Assembly (NCBI GenBank): GCA_009733575.1 | Contig: ML769417.1 | Location: 290,576 to 354,575 of the forward strand | From: Gymnopus androsaceus JB14 | Taxonomy: Eukaryota > Basidiomycota > Agaricomycetes > Agaricales > Omphalotaceae | Direction of reading: 5' to 3' | DNA: 64,000 bases | In this document: positions 10,824 to 21,878 of the stretch, piece by piece | Numbering within the stretch: the stretch's first letter is position 1 | Layout of the letters: each line of letters starts with the position of its first letter | The notes under the pieces: model-generated | What the model saw: only the letters and a program-made list of their open reading frames with translations | Told to the model about the DNA's origin: nothing | Databases searched by the model: none | Position numbers and translations under genes: made by a program

Positions 10824-12034
10824 TGTTAAGGATATGTGCACTTTACCTCTCTGCCATATAGCCGGCTACTCAGGACCATTGTGAATGATGTGGCTGAGGA
10901 ACAGATGTCCTGAAACAGTAAAGACTGCTCAGGATCAGATGTTTTGTTAAGGATATGTGCACTTTGCCTCTCTGCCATATAGCTGGTGTTAAAGTTAATG
11001 GGTGGAGATGTTTGGATGAGTGCCAATGTGGTAGAAGGCAGAGATACAATTAGGGGTAAACTACTGAATATGGTAATAATACATCTGGATGACCAATATC
11101 TGGGTCACATTCCAACACCCCCCTTGACCAATATCAGGTCAGAAGGGACTTTCTCTTGTTTGTAATTTGTAATTTCCACTTCACAACTTGAAGTTGGGTG
11201 CATTAAAAAACCCCAGTGGGGAAAAAGCTACCAACCAGTCTCCCATCAATCACTAAATCATCCAATGACTTGTGCATTCAAATGCAAAATTGTAGAAGTG
11301 GAAAGAGGATGCTGATAGAGGGATGGTAGTAGTGGGCATAGAAAGCATTGCAGGATGAACTAACAGTCCCAAGCATTTTGTTAAGGATATGTGCACTTTA
11401 CCTCTCTGCCATAAAGCCAGCTATATGGCAGAGAGGTAAAGTGCACATATCCTTAACAAAACATTGGTCATAACAGAGGATGTAATGGTCAGAATTGGGT
11501 TAATAGGAGCTCATTTGAATACTCCTGTTAGGGCTCATTTTAAAGAGTTACTGAAGGGCTCCTAAATAAACTCCTGCCACATAGCCCTCACTCAGGACCA
11601 TTGTGAATGATGTGGCTGAGGGACAGATGTCCTGAGACAGTAAAGACTGCTCAGGATCAGATGTTTTGTTAAGGATATGTGCACTTTACCTCTCTCCATT
11701 GGATGTCCTTAACAAAACATCTGAGCTTGAGCAGTCTTTACTGTCTCAGGACATCTATTCCTCAGCCATGTTGTTCACAATGGTCCTGAGTAGCCGGCTA
11801 TTGTTGGATAACACAGTGTATCATCACTTGAGGGAAGGCAGAGTCAAACAAGTATATTCCATTTGAGCCTCGTAGAGGGAGTAGGGAGGCAAACGGATGG
11901 GGGATTGATGTACAAACAGGCTTATATATGGTAAATTAATATTTCCAATCGGAGGCCATGGCGAGCAACAGCACTCGGCAAAAATCAAATCCAACAGCTA
12001 TATGGCAGAGAGGTAAAGTGCACATATCCTTAAC
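10824..12034. repeat. Cluster of direct and inverted copies of a 37-bp hairpin repeat
   Basis: A word beginning TTTTGTTAAGGATATGTGCA and ending CTCTCTGCCAT occurs forward at about 10824, 10942-10978, 11376-11412 and 11664-11699, and reversed at 11425-11461, 11704-11717 (part) and 12002-12034. The pair 11376-11412/11425-11461 is a perfect 37-bp palindrome with a 12-nt loop. A second, larger inverted repeat has arms at 11591-11675 and 11706-11790, and its left arm is also present directly at about 10868-10950. This looks like nested or rearranged foldback MITEs. No coding capacity. Confidence 0.75.
10985..11290 (-). mobile_element. Copia-type 3' end: polypurine tract and partial LTR
   Basis: Read on the minus strand, GGTCAAGGGGGG is followed by TGTTGGAATGTGACC. 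That is a polypurine tract abutting an LTR that begins with TG, the arrangement at the 3' end of Copia elements. The LTR part (about 11118 down to 10985) then runs into the hairpin repeat. About 170 bp of internal sequence lies at 11120-11290. No integrase or reverse transcriptase reading remains. Confidence 0.45.
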
Positions 12035-12785
12035 ACGTTGTACGTTCATCTGTTCTCCTGCTGTGTTTGCTAGCTAATACTCTTGCTTCATGGACCAACA
12101 ATAGAATTTGCAAGGCCATTATAATGATTCCCATATTTTACGGTCGTGTCACGGTCCCGTTACATCTTTCCTTGTAGTCCTATTATACCCACTGTAGCAA
12201 TGTCCCCATTCCATGAACCACGGGGAGTCCTGTTGTACCCAGTCCCCATTATTTTATCACCAATGTATCTAGCCTCAATTCAGGAAGATCCAGAGCTATT
12301 AAACGCCATTGTGCGCATACCGCGCTAATAACTAATTTTCCTCGCATGTAATCTCGAAAATGAGGGATAAAAGCTCGCTGGGAAGTTGACCGATGGAGGG
12401 TGGCGATTGAGGATGAATTTGTGGTTCCAGTTCAGCTACAGGGGAGGTAACCTAAACGTAAAGTGAGTGAATAAGGATGTGGTATTCTTGCAAGCATCGA
12501 TTCAAACTTACCTGATTGAGCCCTGACCCCAAATCCGACATCGAGTAGCTGCTCTGCGTTGGTGCACCTGGAGAGTTAATACGAGAGAGCGTGATGTGAC
12601 ATGGCGTGTGCTTATTACGCGTGTTTTTCCACGTCACGTTCCTTCTAGCCGCTTTCTAGCAACTTTCTAGTCAAGCCTCATTTGATCTACTCCCTCTTAC
12701 CGGTCTTCGAGCAATCGTCATAAGTCTGAAATTCACTGCCGTTATTTGGATCCTTTTCCATTCTGAATCGGAGAAAGAAGCTACC
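12035..12785. other. Gene-free stretch upstream of F-box-like gene
   Basis: No gene seen. It is richer in CpG than the repeats to its left. It contains the presumed promoter of the gene starting at 12786; I see no clear TATA box. Confidence 0.4.
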
Positions 12786-14184
12786 ATGTTGGATTCAGAA
12801 AATACCCGGGAAACTTTTCAAGTGAGTTTCTGGAACACCTTATAAAATGCAGAATCTCCAATGCTCAAGCAAATTCATATCATACTATCTACTATACGTG
12901 CAGATCTCCGTGGAACCCCAAATTCAGCCTCGTACACCACATATCGACCGGCTTGCCAACGAACTCTTATACCTCATTTTCGACTTTACATGCGAGCAAA
13001 ATCTGTTGCAGGAATATCCTTGGCGCTCGAACGATAAATCACCTACCCAACTGTCTTTATCAGTGATCTCCTACCTTCCAGCCCTAGTTATTAGCGCGGT
13101 ATGCAGGCAATGGCGTTCGCTGGGTCTGGTTTTACCTGGCTTGTGGGCTCGGTTGAAACTGGAAATTACAGAGGAGTTAACAGTATCGGGCTCATTCATG
13201 GCTACCCTCCAGCTCTTTTTGGACCGTTCCGCCAAAGCCCCACTTGTGCTTGACGTATATATCAGTTGGACAACTGATGACCTCTTCGTTGATAATCCAC
13301 CTGCATTGAATCTCCTCCTCCAGCACACCTCACGTTGGAGATCTATTTCCCCGCTAGTCACGTTGTGATTAGGGTTCCTCGGCAGCAGATTACTTTTTTG
13401 AAAATTTCGCAGAAGCATTGGAACATGGAGAGTATTCAAGACTTTCTCAACCTTATACATCACTGGAACAACTAGAGTCATTTACTATGACACTTGCTTC
13501 TTGGTATACCTCCGGTGAATTATTGGATGATTTCTTTTCACGGTTCACATTCCCATCGTTGACTGTCCTCAATCTTCACCTCGAAAGAGACCAAGAGAGA
13601 AAGCTCTTCTGGTCAGTGGATGCCTTCGATGCATTCATATCGAGATCATCGTGCATCTTGACGACGCTCTCAATCCGTGGTGTTATTATCTCGGATTTGG
13701 AGTTGATTGCGGCGCTTCACCTCTTGCCTTCACTTGTCAACCTGTCCTTTGATGACTCGCAGCAGGCATGGGAGAGCCCAATAACTTCCCTCTTTCTCTC
13801 GAGACTCACCTTGCCTGAGTCTCCATACGACCCCTCTGCCCAGTCTCAGTCTATCCTCATTCCCAAACTGTGTTCTCTAGTCATAAAGTTCAAAGGCACC
13901 TCTTTCGATGATGCGGCATTTGTCAAAATGATTTCATCCCGCTGGTTTCCAAACCCTCCGAGTCGTATGCATCCACTCTCGGGATTAATTCCTTGAGGTC
14001 AATGGTGCTTCTGTTTCGTAGCCGGGAGGTGGACGAGGATGTTTATGGACCGCTCTATGAATTGGACAAGGTGCGGATGCGTTGGGGACGGGAGGTGAAT
14101 GAGGAGACGGAACTGCGACCGCTTTCTAATCTGCATAGGCTGGGGATGCGAGTGGTTATTACTGGAAAGCATTACAATGGTTGA
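12786..14184 (+). pseudogene. F-box/LRR-like gene with frameshifts
   Basis: ATG at 12786; exon 1 of 12 codons; an 82-nt GT-AG intron (12822-12903); then an F-box-like helix pair, RLANELLYLIFDFTCEQ, and SAVCRQWRSLGLVLPGLWAR. F-box proteins usually recruit targets to SCF ubiquitin ligases. The frame stops at 13366-13368 (VTL then TGA). The homologous reading resumes in other frames (VPRQQITFLKIS; then LEQLESFTMTL to 13963). A further one-base loss near 13963 shifts the last part (13993-14184). Compared with the relic at 1179-2130, a segment near 13370-13460 is also deleted. Thus a recent pseudogene, or less likely several sequence errors. Better CpG content than the other copies. Confidence 0.7.
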
Positions 14185-14299
14185 GAGCCAGCTCTCGGAA
14201 AGACCCATTCATAGCTTAATTACAGAGTACATCTTTGAACACAATGCTTAGTTATAGATTAGTCGCTTGTGTTTCTTTCTAACCCGAGCCATAAATGTT

Positions 14300-14373
14300 G
14301 TCCGCGTAACTCAGTGGTACGTAAAGTCCTCCACTGGCTTCTTGTAGTCGCGTGTTCGAATCACGGCGAGGGC
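14300..14373 (+). tRNA. tRNA-like sequence, CpG-retaining copy
   Basis: 74 nt paralogue of 142-216, again about 120 bp after the F-box-like stop. The ends GTCCGCG and CGAGGGC pair at 6 of 7 with one wobble. The A-box TAACTCAGTGG and B-box GTTCGAATC are intact. The D and anticodon arms are irregular, so a functional tRNA is doubtful; a tRNA-derived SINE head or pseudo-tRNA is more likely. Confidence 0.45.
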
Positions 14374-14961
14374 TTACTCTGGAAGACGTTGACGGTCTAG
14401 CGCTTATGCTTTCTTTTTGTACACTGAGTATGTGCCGCACATCTTCACTATATTCTGTTTTTTGACCAGTCCGTCCGTCTCGACTTCAGCAGAAAGTAAA
14501 AACAGAAAAGACTATTACTTCAGCAGCGATATGCTGCTTCATTGTTCAACTTGAAGCTCAAGATCTGAGAGAGAAGGGATTGCTATTACGTAGAAAGGAA
14601 CAAACTTGAACTATGTACGCGTGTATCAACTCGCCCAAACACCTAGTACACCCAACTACGAGAAATGTCCATCACTGCGATTCACAAAATTGAAAAAGGC
14701 TTCAAAAACCAACCAACCAACCAACGCTGCCCACTCGGAATGTTGGAAGAGAAGGAATTCGAAAAGAACAAGAAGAAAAGAAAAGATGCATATGTATGTA
14801 TGTTTGCGATTGGTAGTATTACAACTGATTCTGCTCTGCTTCCGTCGTCCCGTTTACATGCACACCTCCGAACCCCACGCACTCTCTAACCCTCTCTTAT
14901 ACTCCTACGTGCCCTCCGTACCCAACCCCGTAACCGATGCGAAGCGATGTAACCTCAGCGC
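14374..14961. other. Gene-free stretch, 3' flank of FKBP gene
   Basis: No gene supported. It is the downstream flank of the minus-strand FKBP gene. The open frames here (14606-14965 and others) are short and of biased composition. Confidence 0.4.
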
Positions 14962-16051
14962 CTAGTTAATCTTCAACAGCTCCACCTCAAATTTGAGTGT
15001 CGAGTTGGGGGGTATCACGGGTGGGAAGCCGCGGGGACCGTAGGCCTGCGGAAACATCAGATAAAGAAGAACAAAGGTATGAGAAGGACACCCACAAAAT
15101 CAGGAGTCGCAGTCAAAACCGCCTTTTGACCCAATGAAAGCTGGGGGACACCTTCGTCCCAGCCTTTGATGACCTTTCCAACGCCGATTTGGGTTATGAA
15201 GGGCTCCTTTCTGTTGGGAGCAAAAGTAAGAAGAATAGAACGCATGAATATAGTACAACACACCTATCCCGACTTGAATCAAACTTTGACCCGTCCAAGA
15301 GAGTTCCGACGTAGTGTATGGATACTGTGTCTGTGTGTGGAGCATCCGTTGGATGTCACAGAGATCAATAGACGATGGTAGGATTGTCAATGGACAGAGG
15401 TGTAAGTAAGATCAAGGACGATCGCAACGTGAATCAAAGGATAGTGGGATCGCAGCGGATTGCAGTCAAAGTATGAAAGGAAGATGCATAAAATCAATCA
15501 GGCAGTCAGTACGAGCAGATGCAGGTCAAGATCATAAGTAACACTCACCGCCCTTCTTGGGGAAATTGACACCATCTCCTGGGTTGAGTGTTTCGACTGT
15601 GACGCCCTATGAGCAAACGAAGCGATTTGATCAGCATTAAGATTGGGAATACAAGGAAAGAGGAGAAGAGTTGAATTTTGAATGATGTCAAAAAGAGAAC
15701 GACAAAAGAATATGATCCATCTCATACCCATCCATCCAAATCTAAATATCATCGGACGACCATCTAACAAGCATCAAACTGTCATCGAATCGCATCGCAA
15801 TGGCAAATGCAAGCGCCAGCCATTCCACTAATCCTCGATGCACACACGCACACAACGCATTCCTGATCGCCTCCAATCGCACTATCTAAATCCAAATATC
15901 GCGAGATAAAAATCAAGATTGCAAGTATAAACCCATATCTAGCAAAGGATCCAGCGAACCAGAGTCCAGCTTTCGTTCTCCAATGTACAGTGACCCGGAG
16001 CGCCACATACGAGCGACCGCTGAGACCAAAGACAAAAGCCATACTCACCAT
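14962..16051 (-). CDS. FKBP12-type peptidyl-prolyl cis-trans isomerase
   Basis: Cytosolic prolyl isomerase of the FK506-binding family, the fungal receptor of FK506 and rapamycin. Five coding exons: ATG alone (16049-16051) directly followed by gtgagt; 15549-15606 ([19 protein letters not shown]); about 15275-15330 ([20 protein letters not shown]); about 15115-15215 ([33 protein letters not shown]); and the last exon to the TAG at 14962-14964 ([20 protein letters not shown]). Family landmarks are present: the YVGTL strand, FDSSRDR, the pocket VIKGWDEG, and the C-terminal strand [11 protein letters not shown]. Length is about 108 residues, normal for FKBP12. No lesion seen. The ATG-only first exon and 440-nt first intron are unusual. 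Confidence 0.9.
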
Positions 16052-16298
16052 GATAAAACCCAGCGAAAATAGTAGACGAAGACGAAAGGGTAAGGATGAG
16101 CTCAAAAGTCAATTGAGATCTTGGATGGATGTAAGAAGGAAAGAAAGAAAGAAAAGAGCGCTAATAACCCCTCAAAAAGTTAGTTATCGATGTTATCGGT
16201 TTCAATCATCTCGATCTTCCCAGAGTCTATTAAATATTATCGATAATCGATTCGGAGGAAGCATTATAATGTATAGATATAGATTGATAGATAGCTAA

Positions 16299-16598
16299 TT
16301 AAACCCTCTTTCTGACTGTCAATGAATCGATTAGCGTCACTGCTGTGGTAATGGTCAATGGTCCAATACAAGAGGATGAGATGACGGGAAAAAATCTTGG
16401 ACACAGACTCAGTAGTTTTACTGCATGCTGAAAACGATGCCATTCAAATCTGTGATACATTTTCGCTGTTCGCTGTTCGGTGAAGTCTAAGTGCCAAAAT
16501 TGAGCGTCTATTTCAGATTTCAGAAATAACAGCCTGCCTTGAAGAGCCTGCCTCTTGTCCGCATCTATCTCATAACTCGAGTTTGGATGACTCGACAT
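16299..16598 (-). pseudogene. Truncated N-terminal fragment, possibly F-box family
   Basis: A 99-codon frame starts MSSHPNSSYEIDADKRQALQ and continues with a helical, coiled-coil-like stretch (GRLLFLKSEIDAQ). Such N-termini precede the F-box in many agaric F-box proteins, but no F-box follows and the rest looks random. A relic is the best guess. Confidence 0.3.
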
Positions 16599-19122
16599 CC
16601 TCCTCGACCGTCAACCCGGAAAGGAAAGCTGGTGCGCCCGAGGTTGGAGGAAGGAATCTAAGTAATTTCTCAGTCCTTCCTCACTCCAAATTTCTCTCCC
16701 GAGAGCCCGAGGAGTCCGATCCCGAAACTTTTAGCACTCTGGTTTATCCTCGTCTCTGGCTCGCGAGATTTTATCGACGATGCTTTCTGCGTCTCTATCT
16801 ACTGTGGTCTAGCTAGCCTTCAGCCTGATGAACTTGGACACAAAAAGCGAAAAGGACGTTCCTTGCCTTGTCCCTCCCACTCCCGCCAACCGAATCGGCC
16901 CCAACACTACGCTCTGCATTCCTCGCACGCCTAGTCTATTGGGATGGAATAATTTGGAATTTCCACCGTTTTATTTTATTTTTTCAATTCACGTGATGGT
17001 CCTTGTCTTGTCCGAAATACTAGTTCAGATCATAGCGTCATTTAGGGAGTCAGGCCGGCAAGGTTCTGCGGGAGGGGGGCCTATCCAAGTTACGCATGCG
17101 CAACTTCCACTCAGGCCTCGAGACTCCGAGCCATAGAGCTCAAGTCGTGCTAGTAGTAATACCAGCAAGGCTAAGCCAGCCGGGGTAGCATGAATTAGTT
17201 CGAGATCGATTCCTTAAGCTCAAATTTACTTGTACTGACCGAACTAGAAATAGGCGGAAAGGCAAGGTACCGGCTAGGTAGAGAGCTCAATTGTTTTGAA
17301 GAGGTTTCGAAAGTGAGGGTCGGCCAAATACTCTTTGTATCTGCAGCCTAACCGGAATCTTTGATTCCAAAACTCCAATTAATTTCAACAGCATAGCAGG
17401 CAGTACCTCTTCAGGACGGTTTCAATCTATCTATCTTCTTTATGATGCTTTTGCCGCTCGGCGCTACCCGACGATGCTCTCCCATGATCGATCCCCTCTG
17501 ACACTTGACAATGCTAGTATGTTCGCTCCTACACCTTCCCGCTTTGGCTACGCTCAGTTCGGCTCGCCCAGTGCCCTGTTTTCAACGAGGAGCTCTACTG
17601 CCGAGCCTTTAGCGCCTGTAGGCACCTGTCCGTCGAATCTTCAATGCAACGGTTGACCATCCCTGTGTTCTGACTTTGTATGGTAGCCCATGGTGCCGTT
17701 AGAAAATTAGTTGCCGTCTGCAGGTTTGCTCTGGTTGTTATGAAAGTAAGGCGAAAACACCCAAGAAACGCGTTGGATTCTTATCCAGCCTGCGTTAAAT
17801 TCACCTTTACCAATGTTAAAAACCCTTTGAAAACTTAATCTCCAGGCGACGACAGGTCCTGTAAGTACTTCAAGCGTTATCTCACTATAGTGTTTGTTAT
17901 TTTCTTAGAGTCCCGCTCCTTCTCCCGTTGTTTTGTTCTTTATATTTCCTGAGTTATTGAACTTAATTTTTGGATCTTTGTTTTCTTGATTTCTCACGAG
18001 TTTTGGATTTGCTTTTGGTCCTCCAACTTGCGTTTCAGATCTATCTATCCGTGTTCATGTATTGTGTTAGAAGGGCGCGATCGTGGCCTGTGACAGTGGC
18101 CAACGTCTAGAAATTTTAGGTAGTTTTGGTACATAAGGCTTATTTATATTTCATGTGCCGTAGCTACGATTCCCTTCGCTTCGAGTAAGTAGTTCCATCT
18201 TGGGGAGCAGGCCATGTAGATATCTATCTACCTACACCAGCGCGAGTCCACTCGCATATGATTAAGATTCATTGATCCCGGAATTTTCGATCAATGCGCC
18301 TTATATCATATCAGTTCTGTAAATCCATGTACATCCTGTACAGCTGAATTTTGTGCCTAATTTTCATCTTGGTAATTGCTATGAGTGCTATGGCACAAAT
18401 AAGTTTTGCTGAATGCTGATTATCATGCATCATTCGACCTCTTAACTGAGATTGTTTGGAGATCGTCATCATGATTTTCAATTTTTATACATGTGTTCTG
18501 AAGAATTTTCTTGTCCAAGGAAGTCAAATTCTGAAGAAAAGACAGTAGTTCATGGAAATATTTAATGTTTCCTAGATGTCCTCAGTAAGTACTGGCATCA
18601 GACAAATAGCTACTCAGAGTGATGAACTGAACTGAACTGCAAACACACCATGTGTCAATGTTCAATGTCAGCCTTGAGCTGATGGACAATGCATCATAGT
18701 GGATGAACTTGCACTCGAAATATTACAAGTCCCGGCAGTAATTATGTTCATTTAGTAATTACTGCAGAAGAGGTCAAAATTAAGTCAATGAACTTTCTGA
18801 TGTTATGTTTCAGTAAACCCGCTGGCGAGTTGCAGTTGGAATTGGAGTTGATAGTTATTTGATATCTGTTATTAAAAAATGATCATCAATACAAGAATCC
18901 ATCTTATCTCCCAGACTACAAAGATATCATTGTTCCTCTTACCACTCTACGGTTTGTATTTATGCGAGAGACAGAAGGCTCATTTATTATCATTCCGCAT
19001 TTTAGCTTCAGCCTTCAGTGACTGTCTTACTCTTTCCTCCTGGCTTCACCTACTGCTGAGCAGTGCTGGCAGTTTAAGCCTCATACTTACTTCTTCTCAA
19101 GGACTCACGAGTGACAGCCACC
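16599..19122. other. Long intergenic region without recognised gene
   Basis: About 2.5 kb. Frames at 16583-16816, 16828-17136 and 17474-17656 are short and match no family I recognise. Mixed base composition and no clear repeat. The right end is the presumed promoter of the DUF6534-like gene. Confidence 0.4.
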
Positions 19123-21084
19123 ATGACCACACTTATCCCCCTTGATAGTACATTGGGTGTAGCTCTCATTGGTATCATTTTATCAACATTGTGGGTTGTG
19201 TTGTTTATGTATTTTGAAAAAAATCTCATCAGAAGTATCCAGGCTTTTTGGAATTACTTGTTTCCAGGTCTACATGTACTACACACAGTATTGCAGCCAC
19301 GACCATTTAGTTCTAAAATTGCTCGTAAGTTTCACTGACTCCGAGTAACTCCCCGACTTCTTTGACATCTGGGTGTGGACCTTGGTTATTTCCCTAGGTT
19401 GCTGGTCTGTTGTTAGTGCTTCATCAAGATGTATTCGGATCCTCCCACTGACTCTGATTAACAGCACGCTTGATGCCTTTCATGTGGTGTTACTTGTGTT
19501 ATTTTACTACCATTACACGGTGACGAACTTCGGAGATTACACGAGTCTGCTGCATATCACATGGTAAGTTATTCCATTATATAAATTTAATGTCATGCAC
19601 TTTTGCATTGTTTCATAGGAGTGGAATCGTACGTCCGATATCATGCTAACAGTGCTGGAATGTTGCCTAAAATATTACTAATGATTCAGATTCAAGCCCT
19701 TTTAGCAGTAAGTCCAAGCTGTGAATCTCATAATTTCTGACCAACCCTCTTTCAGCATGTTATTAGTACTATCATTCAGTTGTAAATCTTCCATTGCCTT
19801 CAGACTTTGTGTGATTATTAACATTGGTAAATTTAGCTTTTTTCGCCTGGAGAATTTATTGGAGTGGGTCTTCATGTCTTACATGCTTGAGTAGATGCTG
19901 AATGAATAAGGATCTAGTCAACAATAATAAGCTTCTAATCCCGATTTGTATTGTAAGTGCACTCCTGATGATCTTTTCCTTCAAGCTTAGAGTATTACCT
20001 AGGTTATAATATCCTCGGTACATATGCGTGAGTACATGTGCCAGATGTATACTTGAAGATGTTGATAGCTGTATCCTCTTCACAGCATTTACCATACGTA
20101 AGCCTCCTCCTGCTCTTCAGTCTGAACATGCACTTATACTATTTAATCATAAACTCCAGTATGGGCGGTCACAACGTGTGTCAGTCTAAATGCCTCATTT
20201 TGAACTCAATGCTAATTCTTCCCTTATTAAAATTTGAATGTATGCCTGGAAAGTTTCCAGCTGGATCTGTTCACTTCCGTCGAGAGCAATGACGTTAGTC
20301 TGAGCCTTTCTTTCCTATGTCTGTGTATTAAATTAATCTATTTGCCACAGCTATGGTCGATCACTGCTCTGTCTACAAATGCAGCATGCGATATGCTCAT
20401 TGCTTCTTCAATGATATTTTATCTTGCAAAGAAACGCACTGCATTCGCAAGGTATGTCAAGTGAAATTGGCTCTTTCGTTCAGCTCGAAATTCAAAGCAG
20501 ATTGTCGTGGGAATTTTTAGGACTAACATGGTCATTACTCGCCTTATCACATACGCCCTGAATACTTGTCAGTTTTCAACTTGAAAGTAAAACGCTTATG
20601 CTCATTGGTTTTATTCCTCCTAGGTCTTCTTACTACGTATGTGATGAAATTTTGCACACAGCTATGATGTCAAACTTATGTCACCCCCAGCATCTGTGGT
20701 ACTGCATGCGTGATTGCAGTGAGTCCTGTTCCCAGCATGAAAACTCTGATTGCTACTAAGTCTTTTGCTGGTCATAGTATGTCACAGATGGCAACAGCAC
20801 GTTTGTCGAAGGATTATTTTTACTCATACTTGCCCGTCGTAAGTGGCCCTAGCATTTGTGGCACATTACTACTATGAACACTGAGTGTCATAAAAGTTTA
20901 TGTTTGCTGTTTTGTCTCAACGTCCGTAAAATTCAAGTTCTGTTTTATTTTTTAAAACTTATTTAAAAACTCATTGTCACACAGGCTGAACTCTCGAGAG
21001 ACCATGCGTCAGGATTTAAGCAAGGGAAGTGGTAGCAACTGCTTTATAACGCTTTCACATATCGGCGGAGATGCTAGTGCTTAG
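19123..21084 (+). CDS. DUF6534-like multi-pass membrane protein
   Basis: Member of a large agaric family of seven-helix membrane proteins of unknown function. ATG 19123 starts MTTLIPLDSTLGVALIGIIL. Further exons read VYMYYTQYCSHDHLVLKLL, TLDAFHVVLLVLFYYHYTVT with NFGDYTSLLHITW (19465-19562), and NAACDMLIASSMIFYLAKKR (about 20372-20450). Then come TNMVITRLITYALNTCLL and the family-typical tail LNSRETMRQDL ending at a TAG at 21082-21084. At least eight short introns. The last join (CGTC at 20838 to GCTGAAC after 20984) gives a one-base mismatch of phase as I read it. The 3' end may therefore be mis-joined or carry a lesion. Confidence 0.6.
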
Positions 21085-21878
21085 GAAAGCATACTCGAGA
21101 GCACTACAAAAATCTCAGCGATGAGCTTCCAGGGTGATTTGTGGGCCAGCGTACATTGCTTTGCGACAGGTGTTCAAATTACATTCACTGGCATTTAAAT
21201 TGGCATCCTTTCGATGGTACTCATATATTTATTGTGGCATGAATGGATTTTGCTGTTTTATTACACTATTGTAGACTGGTGTAGGGCATCTATCTACATA
21301 CATTGTCTTCTCTCAATACTTATTCTGGATTTCTTTGCCCATACTTCTCAAATTCTTTCGGTACTTTTTGTGGTTCCGAGAAAGACAAAGTACTAAAAAT
21401 TTTTTCATGATGCAGAAAAATCAATTGACAATGGCAAGACAATGGTCTAGCTACCTGTATATGGGGTCTTGATAGGGGAAAGTGGAAAAGGTATCTAGTG
21501 TTTGGAATGGCCAGACAACCATGGAGTGGTGATTTCCAACATGCTCAGATCTGGAGCTTTGACAATGCTTGTGCTGCTTTACAACCATATGTCTACATAA
21601 TACAATAGCAAACTTTTGCAACATATCCTAAGTCTGCTTTCTTGCTACATACAATGCCTGTAGTGACAACAGAGTCAACTCCTGAAATATTGAGAGGAGA
21701 TATTGTTCATACCTGAACCTCATTCAGAGTGGTTTCCACCAACACTTTAGACATGTTGCATTTCTGAAGTAATACAAGGAGAATAAAAATTCTGAAATTG
21801 GTGCTTGCAAAGTTTTAATCCAATGCATAACACATCCCAATGCGTAACATCCCATGAACAGTTGGTCGTATCAATAAG
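21085..21878. other. Gene-free stretch
   Basis: AT-rich intergenic sequence without a supportable gene or clear repeat. Confidence 0.4.

Noticed and set aside
13418..13996. Independent gene starting at 13418
   Set aside because: The start is a TTG codon and the sequence is the continuation of the F-box-like gene of 12786 after a frameshift.
14606..14965. Plus-strand gene downstream of FKBP
   Set aside because: Overlapping short frames of Asn/Thr/Lys bias in a 3' flank, with no conserved feature.
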